Assembly: GCA_963667505.2 (NCBI GenBank)
Contig: OY763490.2
Coordinates: 1,178,001 to 1,242,000, forward strand
DNA: 64,000 nt
Origin: Aldehydirespirator sp963667505
Lineage (GTDB): Bacteria > Actinomycetota > Acidimicrobiia > Acidimicrobiales > Aldehydirespiratoraceae
Direction: 5' to 3'
Shown here: positions 41,940-50,105 of the stretch, one piece after another
How the letters are laid out: each line of letters begins with the position of its first letter
Position numbering within the stretch: the stretch's first letter is position 1
The notes under the pieces: generated by a model
The model's database searches: none
What the model was told of the DNA's origin: nothing
The model's input: the letters and a program-made list of their open reading frames with translations, nothing else
Translations under genes and position numbers: made by a program

Positions 41940-44900
41940 GTGCCGAGTTCGTTCACCCACCTCCATGTCCACACCGAGTACTCGATACTCGACGGCGCCT
42001 CCCGGCTCGACGAGCTGATCGCGGCCGCGGTCGCCGACGGCCAGCCGGCGCTGGGCATAACCGACCACGGCAACATGTACGGGGTCCTCGACTTCTACCG
42101 GGGCTGCAAGAAGGCCGGCATCAAGCCCGTCATCGGCCTCGAGGCCTACATGGCCCACGAATCCCGCCGTGAGCGGCCGGCGCGCCGGGGCCGCATCGAC
42201 GACTCGGGCGGCGACACCGAGGGCGGGGGCAAGCTCTACTACCACCTGACCCTGTTGGCCGAGAACAACACTGGCTACAAGAACTTGATCCAGGTGGCCA
42301 GCCGGGCCTTCATGGAGGGCTACTACTACAAGCCCCGCTGCGACTGGGAGACCCTCTCGGACCACAGCGAGGGGCTGATCGCCACCTCCAGCTGCCTCGG
42401 CGGCCAGGTCCCCCAGGCGCTGCTGCGCGGCAACCCGGCCGAGGCCCTCAAGAAGGCCGCCCGATTCCAGGACATCTTCGGCCGCGACAACTTCTTCGTC
42501 GAGATGCAGGACCACGGCATCCCCGAGCAGCAGCAGATCAACCCGCAGCTCCTCGAGATCGCCCGGAGGCTGAAGGCCCCGCTGCTGGCCACCAACGACA
42601 GCCACTACACCCACCGCCACGACGCCGAGGCCCACGACGCACTGCTGTGCGTGCAGACCGGGTCGCTGCTCGCCGACGAGGACCGCCTCAAGTTCCACGG
42701 CGACGACCACTATCTCAAGTCGGCAGCGGAGATGCGCAGCATCTTCGCGGAGATCGCCGAAGCGTGCGACAACACCCTTTGGATCGCGGAGCGAGCCGAC
42801 GTGAGCATCGAGTTCGGCAAGCCCCTGCTGCCGCACTTCGAGGTGCCCGACGACTTCGACAGCGACCGAGCCTACCTTGAGCACCTCACGCTGACGGGCG
42901 CCCGGGAGCGCTGGGGCGACCCGCTTCCCGAGAACGTGGCCGAGCGGCTGGCCTACGAGCTCGAAGTCATCAACAACATGGGGTTCGCCTCCTACTTCCT
43001 CATCACCTGGGACCTGATCGCCTACGCCCGCCGCCGAGGGATCAGGGTGGGGCCCGGCCGGGGGTCGGCCGCGGGCTGCGCGGTGGCCTACAGCCTGCGC
43101 ATCACCGACCTCGACCCGATCCGCTACGACCTGCTGTTCGAGCGGTTCCTGAACCCGTCGCGGGTGTCGATGCCCGACATCGACATGGACTTCGACTCCC
43201 GTTACCGGGACGAGCTGATCAACTACGCGGCCGATCGCTACGGACGCGACCACGTGGCCCAGATCGTCACCTTCGGCCGGATCAAGGCCCGGGCCGCGGT
43301 GCGCGACGCGGCCCGCGTGCTGGGCTACCCGCACTCGCTCGGCGACCGGATCGCCAAGGCCATGCCGCCGCTCATCCTGGGCCGCGACACTCCGCTGCAG
43401 TACTGCTTCGAGGACTCCGAGGCCCATCACGACGGCTATCAGGCCGCGGCCGAGCTGCGCCAAATGTACGACGCCGACCCCGACGTGGCCAAGGTCGTGG
43501 ACACCGCCCGGGGCCTCGAGGGCCTGCGCCGCCAGGACGGCATCCACGCCGCGGCGGTCGTGATCACGCCCGAGCCCCTCACCGAGTACATGCCGATCCA
43601 GCGCAAGCCCGAGCAGGGCCGCGACCCTTCGGAGGCGCCGATCGTCACCCAGTACGAGATGCACGGAGTGGAAGACCTCGGCCTGCTCAAGATGGACTTC
43701 CTTGGCCTGCGCAACCTCGACGTGATTACCGACGCGGTGGCGCTGATCGACAGGACACGGGGCCTCGAGGTGGACGTGGACGCCATTCCGCTGGACGACG
43801 ACACCACCCTCGCGATGCTGCGGGACGGCGACACGATCGGCGTGTTTCAGCTGGAGTCCCCCCAGGTGCGCTCATTGGTCCGCTCCCTGGCCCCTACGTC
43901 CTTCGACGACGTCTGCGCGCTGGTCGCCCTGTATCGCCCAGGCCCGATGGCGGCCAACATGCACAACGACTACGCCGACCGCAAGAACGGTCGGCGGCTC
44001 GTGGAGTACATCCACGACGACGCGGCCGACATCCTGGCCGACACCTACGGCCTGATGATCTACCAGGAGAGCGTGATGCGGGTGGCCCAGCGCTTCGCGG
44101 GCTACTCGCTGGCCGAGGCCGACTCGCTGCGCAAGGCGATGGGCAAGAAGATCCGGGCCGCGATGGCCGCCGAGGAGGAGAAGTTCGTCGCAGGCGTGGC
44201 CTCCAACGGCTACGAGCCGGGCCTAGGCGAGCAGCTCTTCAAGATCATCGAGCAGTTCGCCGACTACGCCTTCAACAAGAGCCACAGCTACGGATACGGC
44301 CTCGTCGCCTACCAGACCGCCTACCTGAAGGCCAACTACCCGGTGGAGTACTTCGCCGCCCTGCTCACCAGCGTCAAGAACAAGCTGGAGAACGCGGCGG
44401 TGTACCTCAACGAGTGCCGCCAGCGCGGCATCCAGGTGGCCGTGCCCGACATCAATCGGTCCGACTCCGACTTCACGCCGGCACCGGACCTCGACAGCGG
44501 CGCCCCCGGCCGCATCGTCTACGGACTGGCGGCGGTCCGCAACGTCGGCGAGGGTTTCGTGGCCCGGGTGATCGACGAGCGGGCCAGCGGCGGCCCCTAC
44601 GCGTCCTTCGCCGACTTCGTGGAGCGCGTCGACCTGGAGGTCCTCAACAAGCGCACCATCGAGTCCCTGATCAAGGCCGGCGCGTTCGACTCGCTGGGAC
44701 ACCGGCGCAAGGGCCTCATGCAGGTCTACGAGGCGATAATCGACATGACCGTTCGGAAGCGCCGCGAGCACGAGGCCGGGGTCATGTCACTGTTCGGGGA
44801 GCAGACCGAGGGACCGTCCTTCGACGACCGGCCGGAGCCGAACGAGTCGGAGTACGAGCGGATGAGGCTGCTGGCCCATGAGAAGGAGATGCTGGGCCTC

Positions 44901-45482
44901 TACATCTCCGACCATCCGCTCAACGGGCTGGAGCCCCGCATCCGTCGCAGCGCCGACGGCACCGTCGGGGATCTGCTGGCGCCTCAGGCCGCCGACGGCG
45001 ACGCCGGTTTCCGCACCGTGGGAGGCGTCGTCACCAGCCTGCAGCGCCGCTGGACCCGCCGCGGCGAGCTGATGGCCACATTCTGGCTGGAGGACCTGAA
45101 CGGCACCATCGAGGCGATGGTCTTCCCCAAAGCGATGGCCGAGCACGGAGCCAAGCTCTACGACGACGCCGTGGTGCTGGTGCGGGGCCGGCTGGACACC
45201 CGCGAGGATGCCGCGCGCTTCTTCGTCAACGACGTGCAGATCGTCGACGCCTCCCAGGAGGAGCCCGCGTTGCGGGTGGTGTTGCCGCTGGAGAACCAGA
45301 GCGACCGGTGCCTGGGCGAGCTCAAGTCGCTTCTGGCGGAGCATCCGGGCGGCTCGCCGGTGCAGCTGCAGCTCGACGAGCACAGGGTGGTGCACCTGCC
45401 CGAGACCTTCGCGGTCGATACCGCCCGCGGCCTGCTGGCGGAGCTCCGCGTGCTTCTTGGCGCCGACGCCATCGCGAGCTGA
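41940..45482 (+). CDS. dnaE: DNA polymerase III alpha subunit
   Basis: 1180 residues from a GTG at 41940; the frame opens at 41850 but similarity begins at 'FTHLHVHTEYSILDGA'. PHP domain at the N-terminus ('LHVHTEYS', 'ITDHGNMYG'), C-family palm with 'PDIDMDFDSRYRDELI' catalytic aspartates near residue 410, 'GPGRGSAAGC' before it, helix-hairpin-helix, OB domain near 1000-1080. 'VMSLFGEQ' near 975 resembles a clamp-binding site. It is the main replicative polymerase subunit. Upstream DnaA-box-like sites may link its supply to replication state. Confidence 0.96.
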   Translation: MPSSFTHLHVHTEYSILDGASRLDELIAAAVADGQPALGITDHGNMYGVLDFYRGCKKAGIKPVIGLEAYMAHESRRERPARRGRIDDSGGDTEGGGKLYYHLTLLAENNTGYKNLIQVASRAFMEGYYYKPRCDWETLSDHSEGLIATSSCLGGQVPQALLRGNPAEALKKAARFQDIFGRDNFFVEMQDHGIPEQQQINPQLLEIARRLKAPLLATNDSHYTHRHDAEAHDALLCVQTGSLLADEDRLKFHGDDHYLKSAAEMRSIFAEIAEACDNTLWIAERADVSIEFGKPLLPHFEVPDDFDSDRAYLEHLTLTGARERWGDPLPENVAERLAYELEVINNMGFASYFLITWDLIAYARRRGIRVGPGRGSAAGCAVAYSLRITDLDPIRYDLLFERFLNPSRVSMPDIDMDFDSRYRDELINYAADRYGRDHVAQIVTFGRIKARAAVRDAARVLGYPHSLGDRIAKAMPPLILGRDTPLQYCFEDSEAHHDGYQAAAELRQMYDADPDVAKVVDTARGLEGLRRQDGIHAAAVVITPEPLTEYMPIQRKPEQGRDPSEAPIVTQYEMHGVEDLGLLKMDFLGLRNLDVITDAVALIDRTRGLEVDVDAIPLDDDTTLAMLRDGDTIGVFQLESPQVRSLVRSLAPTSFDDVCALVALYRPGPMAANMHNDYADRKNGRRLVEYIHDDAADILADTYGLMIYQESVMRVAQRFAGYSLAEADSLRKAMGKKIRAAMAAEEEKFVAGVASNGYEPGLGEQLFKIIEQFADYAFNKSHSYGYGLVAYQTAYLKANYPVEYFAALLTSVKNKLENAAVYLNECRQRGIQVAVPDINRSDSDFTPAPDLDSGAPGRIVYGLAAVRNVGEGFVARVIDERASGGPYASFADFVERVDLEVLNKRTIESLIKAGAFDSLGHRRKGLMQVYEAIIDMTVRKRREHEAGVMSLFGEQTEGPSFDDRPEPNESEYERMRLLAHEKEMLGLYISDHPLNGLEPRIRRSADGTVGDLLAPQAADGDAGFRTVGGVVTSLQRRWTRRGELMATFWLEDLNGTIEAMVFPKAMAEHGAKLYDDAVVLVRGRLDTREDAARFFVNDVQIVDASQEEPALRVVLPLENQSDRCLGELKSLLAEHPGGSPVQLQLDEHRVVHLPETFAVDTARGLLAELRVLLGADAIAS

Positions 45483-45749
45483 CGGTGGGCCGATGGACGG
45501 GTTGACGGCTGGCTGACGAAACTGCCTGCCCGCCCGGGCCGGGGTCGCTTCCGGAGTGGGTCTGGGCAGGACTGGGTGGGGGCGCCGCCCGGCGGGACCG
45601 GCCGCGTCCCGTGCCGTGCCTCGCGCTGCATCCCGCGCCGTGGCCCGCGCCGGCTCTCGCGCCGAACTGGCCCACCGAGGTTGCGAATCGCCGACGAATG
45701 CTTGAAACTGGAGTCGGCACAGCGGGCATCCGAAACCTGGGAGGTCGCA

Positions 45750-46418
45750 ATGGCAATCGCGGTCGAGACGCAGGACTGCACTTCGCTCGGCGACTCGGAC
45801 CTGGGGGAGATGGCCGATCTGTGCGCCGCCTCGACCGAAGCCTACGAGGCGGGATCGCTGTCCAAGCAGGCCGAGGCCTGGGTGCTGGTGACGCAAGTCC
45901 GCGATAACGGCAGGCTCAGAGGCTTCTCCTTCTGCACTCTCGAACGCATCGGCGGCACGCCCTGCGTCCTCATGGGGGCGGGTCACACTTGTCGGACCAC
46001 CCGGCGCGACACGGTTCTGAGGGCCCTGGTCAACGACCAGCTCCGCCGCGCCGCGCTGTCGTTCCCCGACGAGGATGTCCTCGTCGGCATGCAGATCAAC
46101 GACCCTGGCGCGTTCGAGGCGTTCAAGAACCTCCACGATGTGGTGCCCCGGCCCGACCACAAGACCACCGGCGAGGAGCGCGCCTGGGGCCGCCGCCTGG
46201 CCAAGCGGTTCGGCATCGGCTCGCTGAGCTACGAGGACCGCATCTTCACCACCCGCGGCAAGGGTCGCCCCCCGGTGATGCTCGACCACGCCAGCCTCAA
46301 GCCCGAGAAGATCCCGGCGGGCGCGGCCGCCCTGCTCGACAAAGTAGTCAAAGACGACGGCGACACCCTGATCGTGCACGGCTGGGTAATGGCCGAGGAG
46401 CTCGAGAAGCTGCTCTGA
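45750..46418 (+). CDS. Conserved protein of unknown function
   Basis: 222 residues from an ATG after GGGAGG. Soluble, mixed alpha/beta look: 'DLGEMADLCAASTEAYEAG' then 'AWVLVTQVRDNGRLRGFSF' resembles the start of an acetyltransferase-like fold, but the acetyl-CoA loop was not seen. 'VLMGAGHTCRTTRRDTVLRA' and 'DVLVGMQIND' are the best conserved-looking parts. The 267-base gap upstream holds only a weak long-loop hairpin. Function not assigned. Confidence 0.7.
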   Translation: MAIAVETQDCTSLGDSDLGEMADLCAASTEAYEAGSLSKQAEAWVLVTQVRDNGRLRGFSFCTLERIGGTPCVLMGAGHTCRTTRRDTVLRALVNDQLRRAALSFPDEDVLVGMQINDPGAFEAFKNLHDVVPRPDHKTTGEERAWGRRLAKRFGIGSLSYEDRIFTTRGKGRPPVMLDHASLKPEKIPAGAAALLDKVVKDDGDTLIVHGWVMAEELEKLL

Positions 46419-46523
46419 TCCCCGGCACCCGCCTGCTTCGGCAGCCAGGCGGTTGAGAGGCATGGCCTTCGGGCGGCGAGACCGCGGCGCGGTCACGGTT
46501 CGTGCTCGGCGAGCCCGGAACGC

Positions 46524-47144
46524 TTGAGTGACGTGGAGTTCGAGGAGGCGGTCAGGGGTCGCCGGATGGTGCGCTCGTTCACCGGCGAGGCGGTGGCGAC
46601 CGCGGCCGTGGACGAGATCTGCGACCTGGCCCGTCGGGCGCCGACGGCCGGGAACGTGGCGGGAGTCGAGTTCCTGGTGCTGGAGGGCGCCGACACCGGA
46701 GCCTACTGGGACGTGACCCTGCCTCCGGAGCGACGCGACGGCTTCGCCTGGCCCGGCCTGTTGGCCGCGCCGGTGCTCGTGGTCGTGTGGTCCCATCTGG
46801 GCGGATACCTCAGCCGCTACCGCGAGTCGGACAAGCGCCACACCGGACTCGGGGCCGCGGCCTCCGCTTGGCCGGTGCCCTATTGGTACGTCGACGGCGG
46901 TGCGGCGGTGATGACCATGCTTCTGGCCGTGCGGGATCGGGGTCTGGGCGCAGCGTTCTTCGGAATGTTCGAGCACGAACTGGCTGTGCGCCGGCGCTTC
47001 GGCGTGCCCCCGGACCGCCGGGGCATCGGCACTGTCGCCATCGGCCATCCCGCCCCGGATGACCGGCCCAGCCGGTCCGCCCGCCGAGGCCGCCCCCCGC
47101 TAGACGAGGTGCTCCACCGCGCTCGCTGGTATCCGGTGCCCTGA
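46524..47144 (+). CDS. Nitroreductase-family flavoprotein
   Basis: 206 residues from a TTG (GTG at 46533 is an alternative). FMN motif 'RRMVRSFTGEAV' at about 13-24, 'LARRAPTAGNVAGVEFLVL' near 36, and 'GLGAAFFGMFEHELAVRRRF' in the second half. Family members transfer electrons from NAD(P)H to nitro, quinone or other acceptors. Substrate cannot be told from sequence. The start choice is uncertain because no good ribosome site is visible. Confidence 0.82.
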   Translation: MSDVEFEEAVRGRRMVRSFTGEAVATAAVDEICDLARRAPTAGNVAGVEFLVLEGADTGAYWDVTLPPERRDGFAWPGLLAAPVLVVVWSHLGGYLSRYRESDKRHTGLGAAASAWPVPYWYVDGGAAVMTMLLAVRDRGLGAAFFGMFEHELAVRRRFGVPPDRRGIGTVAIGHPAPDDRPSRSARRGRPPLDEVLHRARWYPVP

Positions 47145-47195
47145 CCGCTCGGCTGTCTGGCCCTACACACCAGGTCGGCGCTACCCTGCGCGCTG

Positions 47196-47594
47196 ATGGC
47201 CACGGCCCGGGTTCCGCTCGTCGACTACCTGTGTCTCGAGCCGGAACCGCATCTGGTGGCCCAGGAGTGCACGGCGTGCGGGGCGCGGTTCTTCGACCGG
47301 CGCAACGCCTGCGCCCGTTGCGGCCTGACCGACTTCGCGCCGGCTGCGGTGGACGGCTCGGGCGAACTGCGGGCGTTCACGATCGTCCATCGGGCTGCGC
47401 CGGGCATCCCGGTGCCGTTCGTGTCGGCCATCGTGCGGGTCGACGACGGCACCTGGGTGCGCTCGAACGTCGTCAACTGCGACCCGACGCCCGAGGCGGT
47501 CACCCTCGGCATGCGGGTGCGGCTCACCACCTATCCGATCGGCGCCGACGACGACGGCGCCGAGGCGGTCGCCTTCGGCTTCGAGCCCGTCTGA
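47196..47594 (+). CDS. Zn-ribbon/OB-fold protein (DUF35), thiolase partner
   Basis: 132 residues. A zinc ribbon with two Cys pairs ('CTACGARFF' and 'CARCGLTDF', about 25-46) and an OB-fold domain behind it ('GELRAFTIVHRAAPGIPVPF'). Such proteins bind acyl-CoA and pair with SCP-x-type thiolases or aldolases. The thiolase-like gene begins 55 bases downstream on the same strand. Confidence 0.88.
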   Translation: MATARVPLVDYLCLEPEPHLVAQECTACGARFFDRRNACARCGLTDFAPAAVDGSGELRAFTIVHRAAPGIPVPFVSAIVRVDDGTWVRSNVVNCDPTPEAVTLGMRVRLTTYPIGADDDGAEAVAFGFEPV

Positions 47595-47649
47595 GGCGGG
47601 CATCGGCCGGTCCACGGCTAACGTCAACACCAAGGGAGGCACCACAGCA

Positions 47650-48867
47650 ATGTCAGCTCGGATCTCTCCAGACAGCGTGTGGGTGCTCGGCGCCCACATG
47701 ACCCGCTTCGCCCGATATGCGGACCGGGACCTCATCGACCTGGCCTCCGAGAGCGCCATGGCTGCGCTGGCCGACGGCGAGGTCGCGGTGGGCGACATCG
47801 ACGTGCTGGCCTGCGGGTCGCTGTTCCAGGCGTCTGGCGCGGTGGGCCAACGCATCCAGAAGCAGATCGGCCAGACGGGCGTGCCCGTCTACAACGTGGC
47901 CAACGCCTGCGCCACCGGGGCCACCGCCATTCGCACGGTGATCATGGCCATTCGCTCCGGCGAGGCGGAGATCGGCCTGGCCGTCGGGGCAGAGCAGATG
48001 GGCAAGATGGGGCTGCTGGGCGCGGGCGGCGCCAAGCGGGAGAAGAAGGTGTTCGAGCCCTCCGGCCGCTACGGCGCAGTGACGGGTGTGGACGGACATC
48101 TGGGCACCGAGACCATGCCCGGCGTGTTCGCCCAGGCCGGCATGGCCTACGCCCACGATCACGAGGGGGTCGGCTTCGAGCAGTTCGCCCGGGTGGCCTA
48201 CAAGAACCATCTCCACTCGACGCTGAACCCGCTGGCGCAGTACCAGAAGGAGTTCTCGCTGGAGGAGGTCATGGAGTCGCCGATGATGAGCTACCCCAAC
48301 ACGCTGCTGATGTGCTGCCCGACCGGCGACGGCGCGGCCGCGGTGGTGCTGGTGTCGGGGGAGCGGCTGGCGTCGATGCCCGCCCATGTGCAGAGGCGGG
48401 CGGTGAAGGTGTCGGCGTCGGTGCTCACGTCGGACCCGTTCACTGAGGACTGCCAGGTGCAGCCGGACGTGAACACCCTCACCCGCAACGCCGCCGCCCA
48501 GGCCTATGAGGCTGCCGGGGTCGGTCCCGAGGACCTCGACCTGGTGGAGCTGCACGACTGCTTCGCCACCGCCGAGTTGATCCACTACGACAACCTCGGC
48601 CTGTGCGAGCGCGGCGGCGCTGGCGAGTTCATCGACTCGGGCGGGCCGTTCCGCGACGGTGCCACCCCGGTGAACGTCTCCGGAGGCCTGATCTCCAAGG
48701 GGCATCCCATCGGCGCCACCGGCGTGGCCAACGTCTACGAGATCACTGCCCACCTGCGCGGCGAGGCCGGCGACCGCCAGATCGAAGGCGCCACCGTCGG
48801 CCTGGCCCACGTGATCGGGTTGGCGTCAGCCTGCGGAGTCCACATCCTGGAGAAGTCCGCCGCCTGA
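47650..48867 (+). CDS. Thiolase-family (SCP-x-like) acetyl-CoA acyltransferase
   Basis: 405 residues after an AAGGGAGG ribosome site. Nucleophile position Cys87 in 'VANACATGATA', 'LHDCFA' near 302 and 'SKGHPIGATG' near 345 supply the thiolase active-site residues. Sterol-carrier-type thiolases of this family act on branched or sterol side-chain acyl-CoAs with a DUF35 partner, and that gene is just upstream. The exact chain cannot be predicted. Confidence 0.9.
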   Translation: MSARISPDSVWVLGAHMTRFARYADRDLIDLASESAMAALADGEVAVGDIDVLACGSLFQASGAVGQRIQKQIGQTGVPVYNVANACATGATAIRTVIMAIRSGEAEIGLAVGAEQMGKMGLLGAGGAKREKKVFEPSGRYGAVTGVDGHLGTETMPGVFAQAGMAYAHDHEGVGFEQFARVAYKNHLHSTLNPLAQYQKEFSLEEVMESPMMSYPNTLLMCCPTGDGAAAVVLVSGERLASMPAHVQRRAVKVSASVLTSDPFTEDCQVQPDVNTLTRNAAAQAYEAAGVGPEDLDLVELHDCFATAELIHYDNLGLCERGGAGEFIDSGGPFRDGATPVNVSGGLISKGHPIGATGVANVYEITAHLRGEAGDRQIEGATVGLAHVIGLASACGVHILEKSAA

Positions 48868-48902
48868 GCCTCGAAGCCAGCCCGCTCCGCCTCGAGCCTG
48901 TC

Positions 48903-49019
48903 TCAGTGAGTTGGGATGGTTCGGATCAGGCGGTGGCCCGCTAGGGCCCGGCCGATGCAGGCGTCGGCGGTCACGAGCGGGCACTCCAGGGTCTCGGCAA
49001 GTCCCACATATCCCTCGAG
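48903..49019 (-). pseudogene. Remnant of a PIN-domain (VapC-type) toxin gene
   Basis: The minus strand encodes 'LEGYVGLAETLECPLVTADA' and 'CIGRALAGHRLIRTI' before a stop at 48903. This is the C-terminal third of a VapC-like PIN domain with the last acidic residue of the metal site ('TADA'). The sequence before it is not PIN-like, so it is 5'-truncated. It lies on the other strand from, and just upstream of, an intact vapBC pair. Confidence 0.6.
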
Positions 49020-49055
49020 CCAATGCCCACTCGTAGGGAGGCAACCCGAACTATG

Positions 49056-49068
49056 TGCTACAATGTAG
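49056..49068 (+). promoter_or_regulatory. Extended -10 promoter with overlapping operator, leaderless vapB start
   Basis: TGC plus TACAAT (49059-49064) forms an extended -10. The dyad CTACA-A-TGTAG (49058-49068) covers it. The expected transcription start 7 bases on falls at the vapB ATG (49072), so the mRNA would be leaderless. Confidence 0.5.
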
Positions 49069-49071
49069 AAC

Positions 49072-49335
49072 ATGGTTGAGATCGGAATCAGATCGCTCAA
49101 GCAGAACGCCTCCGCGGTGGTTGCGGAGGCCGCAGCCGGGGAGGTCGTCACGGTCACCCTGCGCGGCCGTCCGGTGGCCAAGATGACCGCCATCGCTTCG
49201 TCGCGGCTGGAGGAGCTCGTCGCATCGGGCCGGGCGCGCCCGGCGCGCCGCAGCATCGCTGAGTTGCCAGAGCCGCAGGCGGGGCCCCGACTCTCCGAGG
49301 AGCTGGAGGCCATGCGGGCGGCGGAACGATACTGA
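49072..49335 (+). CDS. Type II antitoxin, Phd/YefM-like (VapB role)
   Basis: 87 residues. N-terminal 'EIGIRSLKQNASAVVAEAAA' and 'VTVTLRGRPVAKMTAI' form a Phd/YefM-type DNA-binding domain. The Arg/Pro-rich C-terminal half would wrap the toxin. It directly precedes the PIN toxin gene (2 bases between) and likely represses its own promoter through the overlapping dyad. GC content is lower than in flanking genes. Confidence 0.88.
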   Translation: MVEIGIRSLKQNASAVVAEAAAGEVVTVTLRGRPVAKMTAIASSRLEELVASGRARPARRSIAELPEPQAGPRLSEELEAMRAAERY

Positions 49336-49337
49336 CC

Positions 49338-49754
49338 GTGGCGCACTACATGGACACGTCGGCGCTGGTCAAGCTGGTGGTGCGGGAACCGGAGACGGAT
49401 GCTCTGAGAGGATGGCTTGCCGCTGGCTCACTCGACCCGGTGTCGTGCGACCTCACCCGCACGGAGCTGATGCGAACAGTGCGCCGGGCCGCCCCCGACC
49501 GCACCCCAGACGCTAGGCGGGTGCTCGGTGCGGTCACCCTCACCCAGGTGACCACCGCGATCTTCGAACAGGCCGCCCGACTCGAGCCCGCTGCCCTGCG
49601 CAGCCTCGACGCGATCCACCTGGCTGCCGCCCTCGATCTGGGCGACGACCTCGACGGTCTGGTGACCTACGACAGCCGCATGGCCGAGGCGGCCGGATCG
49701 GCCGGAATCCAGGTGATCGCGCCCAGCAGGATGCGAACCCGACCCCCCTCGTAG
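49338..49754 (+). CDS. vapC: PIN-domain ribonuclease toxin (VapC)
   Basis: 138 residues from a GTG. The four acidic metal ligands are present: Asp6 in 'YMDTSALVKL', Glu43 in 'LTRTELMRTV', Asp91 in 'LDAIHLAAAL' and Asp112 in 'VTYDSRMAEA'. VapC toxins cut tRNA or rRNA when the antitoxin is lost. Complete and apparently intact, two bases after the antitoxin gene. Confidence 0.92.
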   Translation: MAHYMDTSALVKLVVREPETDALRGWLAAGSLDPVSCDLTRTELMRTVRRAAPDRTPDARRVLGAVTLTQVTTAIFEQAARLEPAALRSLDAIHLAAALDLGDDLDGLVTYDSRMAEAAGSAGIQVIAPSRMRTRPPS

Positions 49755-49822
49755 CAGCGTCCGACGCTCGACTTGGACACGAGGCCGCGGCACTGGCAGT
49801 GCGGGCTCCGTAGGATCAGACG

Positions 49823-49864
49823 GTGACTGTCGTGGCGATCGACCATGTCCAGTTGGCGATGCGG
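49823..49864 (+). pseudogene. N-terminal scrap of a VOC/glyoxalase-family gene
   Basis: A GTG is followed by 'TVVAIDHVQLAMRM', the typical first strand of a vicinal-oxygen-chelate protein, after which similarity stops. The 351-base gap 49755-50105 contains no intact gene; this and the next entry are all that is recognisable. Confidence 0.4.
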
Positions 49865-49876
49865 ATGCCGACTGGA

Positions 49877-50098
49877 CTACGCCGGTTTGCGGGCGTGGAT
49901 GAAGTACATGGGCGAGAAGATGGCCAGACGGCCCGCCTCGAGCATGGTCGCGGCGCAGAGGTTCAAGATCGCGGCCGCGCCGGCCGCACCTCGCGGAGCG
50001 ATTCGGAACGTCTCAAGCGCCCTCAGCGAGTTGTGGATCGCCCAACGGCCGATCTGTGAGCTGCGAAAGCTGGCAACAGAGACCCGTGAACCGGCCAA
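49877..50098 (-). pseudogene. C-terminal scrap of an unidentified gene
   Basis: The minus strand reads 'LNLCAATMLEAGRLAIFSPM' and 'YFIHARKPA' before a stop at 49877. The ending looks like that of a SAM-dependent methyltransferase, but this is a guess from a short piece. No family-like start exists. It abuts the VOC scrap, suggesting a deletion junction. Confidence 0.3.
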
Positions 50099-50105
50099 AG
50101 CTGCG

